From JBDTMC01 sp039934475 (GTDB lineage Bacteria > Acidobacteriota > Terriglobia > Bryobacterales > Bryobacteraceae), in contig JBDTMC010000320.1 of the NCBI GenBank assembly GCA_039934475.1, positions 1 to 9,002 of the forward strand: a DNA stretch of 9,002 nt, in the 5' to 3' direction. Numbering within the stretch: the stretch's first letter is position 1; the number at the start of each line of letters is the position of its first letter. The notes under the pieces are model-generated. The model made no database searches. It was not told the origin of the DNA and saw only the letters and a program-made list of their open reading frames with translations. Positions 5,730 to 9,002 of this stretch are shown piece by piece. Made by a program: the position numbers and the translations under genes.

Positions 5730-6517
5730 CGCGTTAGGTTATTTACTTGCTGATACATTTCGTCGGCGGCTTTCACGATCTTCGTGTTCGCCTCGTAAGC
5801 GCGTTGGCTCACGATGAGGTTGATAAACTCCTCGACAACGCTGACATTGGACTGTTCCACATAGCCCTGCATCAAGGCGCCGATCCCTTCCTGCCCGCCC
5901 GGGTTACCCACGGTCGGATCTCCGGATGCGTCGGTTGGCGAATATAGATTGTGGCCGACGCTGTTTAGACCCGCGGGATTTACGAAGTTAGCCAGTTGGA
6001 TTTGCCCGGCGACCTGCGACGCCGACTGGCCAGGCAGCGCGTAGCTCACCGTTCCGTCGGCAGCGATTGTCAGGCTCTGGGCTTCGGGAGGGATTGTGAT
6101 CTGCGGCTCGAGCGCATCGCCATCGGCGGTCACGACGTTCCCGTCGCGGTCGACGTGGAACTGGCCGCATCGGGTATAGGATAACTCTCCGCTCGGGCGG
6201 CGAATCTGGAAAAAGCCGCGGCCCTGAATTACCATGTCAAGAGGGTTGTCGGTCTGCACGAAGTTGCCTTGGGTAAATATAATCTCGTTGGCGATTGGCC
6301 GCGTTCCCAAACCCAGTTGCAGACCACTGGGGACCGTCGTTTGCGACCCGGCTGCGGCGCCTGGCTGCACCATGCTCTGGTACAGAAGGTCCTGAAACTG
6401 CGTGCGGCGCATCTTAAACCCGACCGTATTGGCGTTGGCCAGATTATGCGCAATGTTGTCCACGCACAGCTGTTGGGCCGATAGTCCACTCGCGGCGCTG
6501 TAAAGTGCTCGAATCAT
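5726..6517 (-). CDS. flgG: Flagellar distal rod protein FlgG
   Basis: Forms the distal rod that passes through the P and L rings. The 263-aa product is of normal FlgG length. It has the N-terminal rod/hook motif SAASGLSAQQLCVDNIAHNL and NANTVGFKMRRTQFQDLLYQ, the FlgG-typical QSMVQPGAA insertion after it, DMVIQGRGFFQI, and the C-terminal helix VSVVEEFINLIVSQRAYEAN ending in ADEMYQQVNNL. ATG 6517 is preceded by AGGAAAGGGAG. The gap to flgF is 37 bp, and the 3' end overlaps flgA by 4 bp. It is exported by the flagellar type III system, so no Sec signal is expected, and none is seen. Confidence 0.97.
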   Translation of the reverse strand: MIRALYSAASGLSAQQLCVDNIAHNLANANTVGFKMRRTQFQDLLYQSMVQPGAAAGSQTTVPSGLQLGLGTRPIANEIIFTQGNFVQTDNPLDMVIQGRGFFQIRRPSGELSYTRCGQFHVDRDGNVVTADGDALEPQITIPPEAQSLTIAADGTVSYALPGQSASQVAGQIQLANFVNPAGLNSVGHNLYSPTDASGDPTVGNPGGQEGIGALMQGYVEQSNVSVVEEFINLIVSQRAYEANTKIVKAADEMYQQVNNLTR

Positions 6518-6554
6518 GACACTCCCTTTCCTGCTCTTGCTTCCTATGCCGGGT

Positions 6555-7283
6555 TCATACCTTGGCCACGTCTTCGATGGCCCGGCGGTTCATTTCACCG
6601 CCCATGGTCAAGGCCTTCTGTAGCATCTCGAATTCACGCAACACACTCACGATGCGCACGGCGCCCTGTGCCGTGATCGCGTTAGCCGATTCCAGTTGAC
6701 CCTGCAGCACTTGTGCACCCGAACTCAGGGCCGGCATAGCCTGCGGTGAGAGCCATTGGAAATAGGTACCGTTGCGCTTGGTCAAGCTTTCCGGGGTAGT
6801 AAAACGGACTACTTTCAAGCGATCGATTTCTGCCCCGCTCTGACGGACCACACCGTCGGCGCCAACGTTGAACGGCAGTGCCAGATCCAATTTGAGAGGA
6901 CGCCCACTCGCCGTAGCCACGGCATATCCATCGGCGGTTTCCAGTATTCCCTTAGGCGAAACCGTAAACTTCCCATTGCGTGTGTAGAGCGGACCGCTGG
7001 GACCGTCGACGGCAAAGAATCCATCGCCACTGAGTGCAAGGTCACTCTGATTGCCCGTGGACTGCAGGAGACCTTGTGAGAAGTCGGTCCAGCGGTGATC
7101 GACGACAGGAAGTCGTGCCATATCGTCGCCGACGGCCGTCTCGGGAGACAAATAGGTACTATAAGCCTCACGGTCGGATTTATAGCCTGTCGCCCCGGCG
7201 TTGGCCAAATTGTTGGCCAGCAGATCCAATGTGCTCATTCTCGCGGCCATTCCGCTTGCTGCGGCGGTTAAGAGTCTGTCCAT
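6555..7283 (-). CDS. flgF: Flagellar proximal rod protein FlgF
   Basis: Proximal rod component, exported by the flagellar type III apparatus. The 242-aa product shows the rod family N-terminus (LLTAAASGMAARMSTLDLLA, then NNLANAGATGYKSDR), the central block SDLALSGDGFFAVDGPSGP with YTRNGKFTVSPKG, and the C-terminal helix (LESANAITAQGAVRIVSVLR, then EFEMLQKAL). It lacks the QPGA-type insertion of FlgG and lies directly upstream of flgG, so FlgF is the better name. ATG 7283 has GAGG about 8 nt upstream. It is the first gene of the rod/ring operon; the promoter should lie in the 234-bp divergent gap to fliK, but no convincing sigma-70, sigma-28 or sigma-54 site was found there. Confidence 0.92.
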   Translation of the reverse strand: MDRLLTAAASGMAARMSTLDLLANNLANAGATGYKSDREAYSTYLSPETAVGDDMARLPVVDHRWTDFSQGLLQSTGNQSDLALSGDGFFAVDGPSGPLYTRNGKFTVSPKGILETADGYAVATASGRPLKLDLALPFNVGADGVVRQSGAEIDRLKVVRFTTPESLTKRNGTYFQWLSPQAMPALSSGAQVLQGQLESANAITAQGAVRIVSVLREFEMLQKALTMGGEMNRRAIEDVAKV

Positions 7284-7517
7284 GGCTCATTCCTCAGTAG
7301 CGATGCGATGCAATTCCAATGCCCCGATAGAAAGCTTTCTCAAATTACAGAAAGCAGAGCCGAAAAGAGAGAAAGGAGAGAGGTCGTGAGATCCTCCGGG
7401 GCGACAGATTCTTGTCGATTCTGGCCAAGTGACATGGAATTGCCACCGTCAAACCCTTCTAACCTCTTGATCTGATGGCCGGCCGACAGTGGGCCTGAAT
7501 TTGCCATCTCCGGAAGC
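7284..7517. promoter_or_regulatory. Divergent flgF/fliK intergenic region
   Basis: No convincing gene lies here. It must hold the flgF promoter (leftward) and probably the fliK promoter (rightward). Visible elements are a perfect 12-bp palindrome AGAAAGCTTTCT (7329-7340); a second AGAAAGC 20 bp downstream of its left arm (7349-7355); a purine-rich run through about 7384; an inverted repeat CGACA-GATTCT-TGTCG (7402-7417); and a second GATTCT at 7417-7422. A 13-codon frame, ATG 7434 to TGA 7473-7475, is in the same frame as fliK. CCCGATAG at 7323-7330 resembles a sigma-28 -10 but has no -35. Confidence 0.5.
7329..7355. repeat. Palindrome plus direct half-site, possible operator
   Basis: AGAAAGCTTTCT at 7329-7340 is a perfect inverted repeat. 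Its half-site AGAAAGC recurs at 7349-7355, 20 bp downstream, close to two helical turns. The position between divergent flgF and fliK would suit a shared regulator. No binding protein is implied by the sequence itself. Confidence 0.35.
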
Positions 7518-9002
7518 GTGACAGTTACTGCTTGTCCTCTTCTCCCCTCTCACGCCACCGTTGACGCGGCACCGGCCGCGCCGTCGGTTGGCGGGAGCAA
7601 CTCCGCCTCGTCCTTCGCGCTCTTGCTCGGCGATCTGATCGGTGTTCTGAACGAAGCGGGGATTGTGCCCGGGGTGCCTCAAGCGCCAAACCGGCCAGCC
7701 GGCACCGGGGATGCAACGGTTCTCGGCAGTGATAGTCCCAAGGGCATCACCGCCTCCACGCCAACGGCTGGATCTCCACAGAGCGGTTCGCCGCAAGCGG
7801 CACTAACTGCCGGGTCACAGACTGCTGATACCGTTTCGCCCCTTCCCGTGTTAGAGCAGGCCCCCCCCGAAGGCACAGGTCGAGAGAAAGCGACCAAGAA
7901 AGGTGGTTCCGATGAAGTAAAGGATGAGCAGAAGCGCCTGCCTGGGGAATCGCAACAGGTTTTAGTTACCCCCGCCGTCACAGTCGCGCAGGCACCTCCA
8001 GCACCCCTGATACTGCTCTTCACTCCTGTCCTGAGAGCGGCGAACGGTGAGGGAGCCGATAGGAGAACCGACCCACTAGTGGAGTGTGATTCTGAGACAG
8101 ATTCTGTCCCGGCAGCACCCGCCTCTGCAATGACCGTTGCGCGGGTACTGTCCGATGCTGACGCTCAGGTCGCCGTTGGCCTACGTGCATCTCCCAAACT
8201 CCGGGGCGACGTCCCAAAGACGCATGAGAACCCGGTCCCTTCTCCCGTTCCAAGGGTGAGGGAAGGTGAGTCCGAGGACTCGCTAGACCTGGCATTTGCC
8301 GCACAGTTGCAGCCTAAGACGGAGAAACGGGGGGAGCCGCAGCTCTGGTCGCCGGCACCGTCAGCCCAAAGGGACATTGCTTCCGCGATCAGTGCGAGCC
8401 AGCAGCCGGATGTCGCCATGGAAGGGGATTCGAGGCGGGAGCCTGATTCGCGGGATCGAGAGCGAAAGCCGGGGACCGAACGATCGGAGAGCCCCGCCAA
8501 GCCCGTAGGTACGCCCTCGGCAACCGTGGGGGACGATGCGCGGATCGCCGTGCACGCGAGTCCGGTTGCCCCGCCGGCACACGTCGGGGTTACACTCGCC
8601 ACCTCTCCGGTTCCCTCGCCCCAGTCCGCCCCTACCGCGGGCAGCGAGCGGCCGGCGGCAAGCCCGTCCTTGTCTCAGGAGACCGCCGAACCGACGCCTC
8701 CACCCGCTACGCCTCCACAGTCCGCCATATCGATACGGCTCGGTGAGGCCGGACAGGATCGTGTCGATGTGCGTCTGCAGGAGCGCCAGGGCACAGTTCA
8801 AGTCGTCGTTCGATCTTCCAATCCTGACCTGACGACTTCTCTGCGTGGCGACCTCAACGATCTGGTGTCGAGACTCGAAGGCCGCGGCTATCAAACCGAA
8901 ACCTGGACCCCAACGGGTAATGTGGTCCGGCCCACTGAACCCAATGGCCACGATCCACGTCAGGACGGCAACGAGCGAACCACCCGCGGCCATGCCCGCG
9001 CT
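7518..9002 (+). CDS. fliK: FliK-like flagellar hook-length control protein, partial
   Basis: Exported molecular ruler that ends hook growth and switches the export gate to filament substrates. The plus strand is open from 7476 to the window edge; the C-terminus is outside. Residues 1 to about 400 are low-complexity, rich in Pro, Ala, Ser, Thr and charged residues, with an early motif SASSFALLLGDLIGVLNEAG (about 29-48). A folded region at about 402-463 (ISIRLGEAGQDRVDVRLQER, TVQVVVRSSNPDL, LRGDLNDLVSRLEGRGYQTE) follows the pattern of the FliK C-terminal hook domain: a beta strand, V-x-V-x-L, G-x-V-x-V, then amphipathic helix. The start is uncertain. GTG 7518 is the first likely start after the in-frame TGA at 7473, but has no good Shine-Dalgarno. 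A C8 tract lies at 7861-7868. It is divergent from flgF. Identity rests on the C-terminal pattern, composition and context. Confidence 0.75.
   Translation, partial: MTVTACPLLPSHATVDAAPAAPSVGGSNSASSFALLLGDLIGVLNEAGIVPGVPQAPNRPAGTGDATVLGSDSPKGITASTPTAGSPQSGSPQAALTAGSQTADTVSPLPVLEQAPPEGTGREKATKKGGSDEVKDEQKRLPGESQQVLVTPAVTVAQAPPAPLILLFTPVLRAANGEGADRRTDPLVECDSETDSVPAAPASAMTVARVLSDADAQVAVGLRASPKLRGDVPKTHENPVPSPVPRVREGESEDSLDLAFAAQLQPKTEKRGEPQLWSPAPSAQRDIASAISASQQPDVAMEGDSRREPDSRDRERKPGTERSESPAKPVGTPSATVGDDARIAVHASPVAPPAHVGVTLATSPVPSPQSAPTAGSERPAASPSLSQETAEPTPPPATPPQSAISIRLGEAGQDRVDVRLQERQGTVQVVVRSSNPDLTTSLRGDLNDLVSRLEGRGYQTETWTPTGNVVRPTEPNGHDPRQDGNERTTRGHARA
7861..7868 (+). repeat. Poly-C (C8) tract early in fliK
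   Basis: Eight C residues encode part of codons 115-118 of the fliK frame. Loss of one C leads to TAA at 7918-7920 and gain of one C leads to TGA at 7913-7915, so either slip removes the C-terminal hook domain. The frame is on in this sequence. Confidence 0.75.

Noticed and set aside
7323..7330. CCCGATAG as a sigma-28 promoter for fliK
   Set aside because: It matches only 6 of 8 positions and the sequence 15 bp upstream (TGCG) is not a -35.
8055..8062. GCCGATAG resembling a sigma-28 -10 box
   Set aside because: It is inside the fliK coding region with no TAAA-like -35 at the right distance.
7449..8993. Several minus-strand frames (for example 7679-8023 and 8361-8993)
   Set aside because: They lie opposite a single plus-strand frame open for over 1500 bases that ends in a FliK-like domain. 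Their compositions (Arg/Gly/Ser-rich) look like antisense shadows.
1..9002. CRISPR arrays, tRNA or rRNA genes, transposases, attachment sites
   Set aside because: No spaced direct repeats, tRNA-like folds or transposase motifs were seen. The window is almost fully accounted for by ordinary protein-coding genes.

Overview
The window is mostly a flagellar basal-body and late-flagellar locus from a diderm (Gram-negative-type) bacterium. P-ring, L-ring and P-ring-chaperone genes (flgI, flgH, flgA) sit together, which implies both a peptidoglycan layer and an outer membrane. The moderately high GC, the gene order flgF-flgG-flgA-flgH-flgI-flgJ and the style of the FliK-like and FlgA proteins fit Acidobacteriota (Solibacter/Bryobacter-like). 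That taxon is an inference from sequence style, not something I could test.

Layout. (1) 1-1283, minus strand: the N-terminal 427 codons of a GH77 4-alpha-glucanotransferase (malQ), cut by the window's left edge. (2) 1325-1885, plus: a solitary nuoB (complex I subunit B) with no other nuo gene beside it, divergent from malQ. (3) 1969-2759, plus: flaG and fliS, each preceded by a close match to the flagellar sigma-28 (FliA) promoter. (4) 2736-7283, minus: a tightly packed six-gene rod/ring operon, transcribed flgF, flgG, flgA, flgH, flgI, flgJ, with overlaps or near-zero gaps. Its last gene overlaps the 3' end of fliS tail-to-tail by 24 bp. (5) 7284-7517: a divergent intergenic region with a 12-bp palindrome and short repeats. 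(6) 7518 to the right edge, plus: a long Pro/Ala/Ser-rich open frame ending in a FliK-type hook-length-control domain, cut by the window edge.

How the genes work together. FlgF and FlgG build the proximal and distal rod. FlgJ is the single-domain rod scaffold/cap. FlgA chaperones FlgI into the P ring and FlgH forms the L ring, so the rod can cross the periplasm and outer membrane. FliK would set hook length and switch export to late substrates. FliS would then chaperone flagellin, and FlaG is a late filament-associated protein. The sigma-28 sites in front of flaG and fliS fit this early/late split. malQ and nuoB look like metabolic neighbours rather than parts of the flagellar programme.

I do not see a wholly new system. 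The points most worth checking are the paired sigma-28 promoters, the solitary nuoB with an internal 18-bp tandem duplication in a normally conserved loop, poly-C8 tracts inside fliS and fliK (the latter able to switch fliK off by slippage), an FlgH with no cysteine and hence no lipobox beside an FlgA that has one, a missing fliD, and the uncertain 5' end of fliK.
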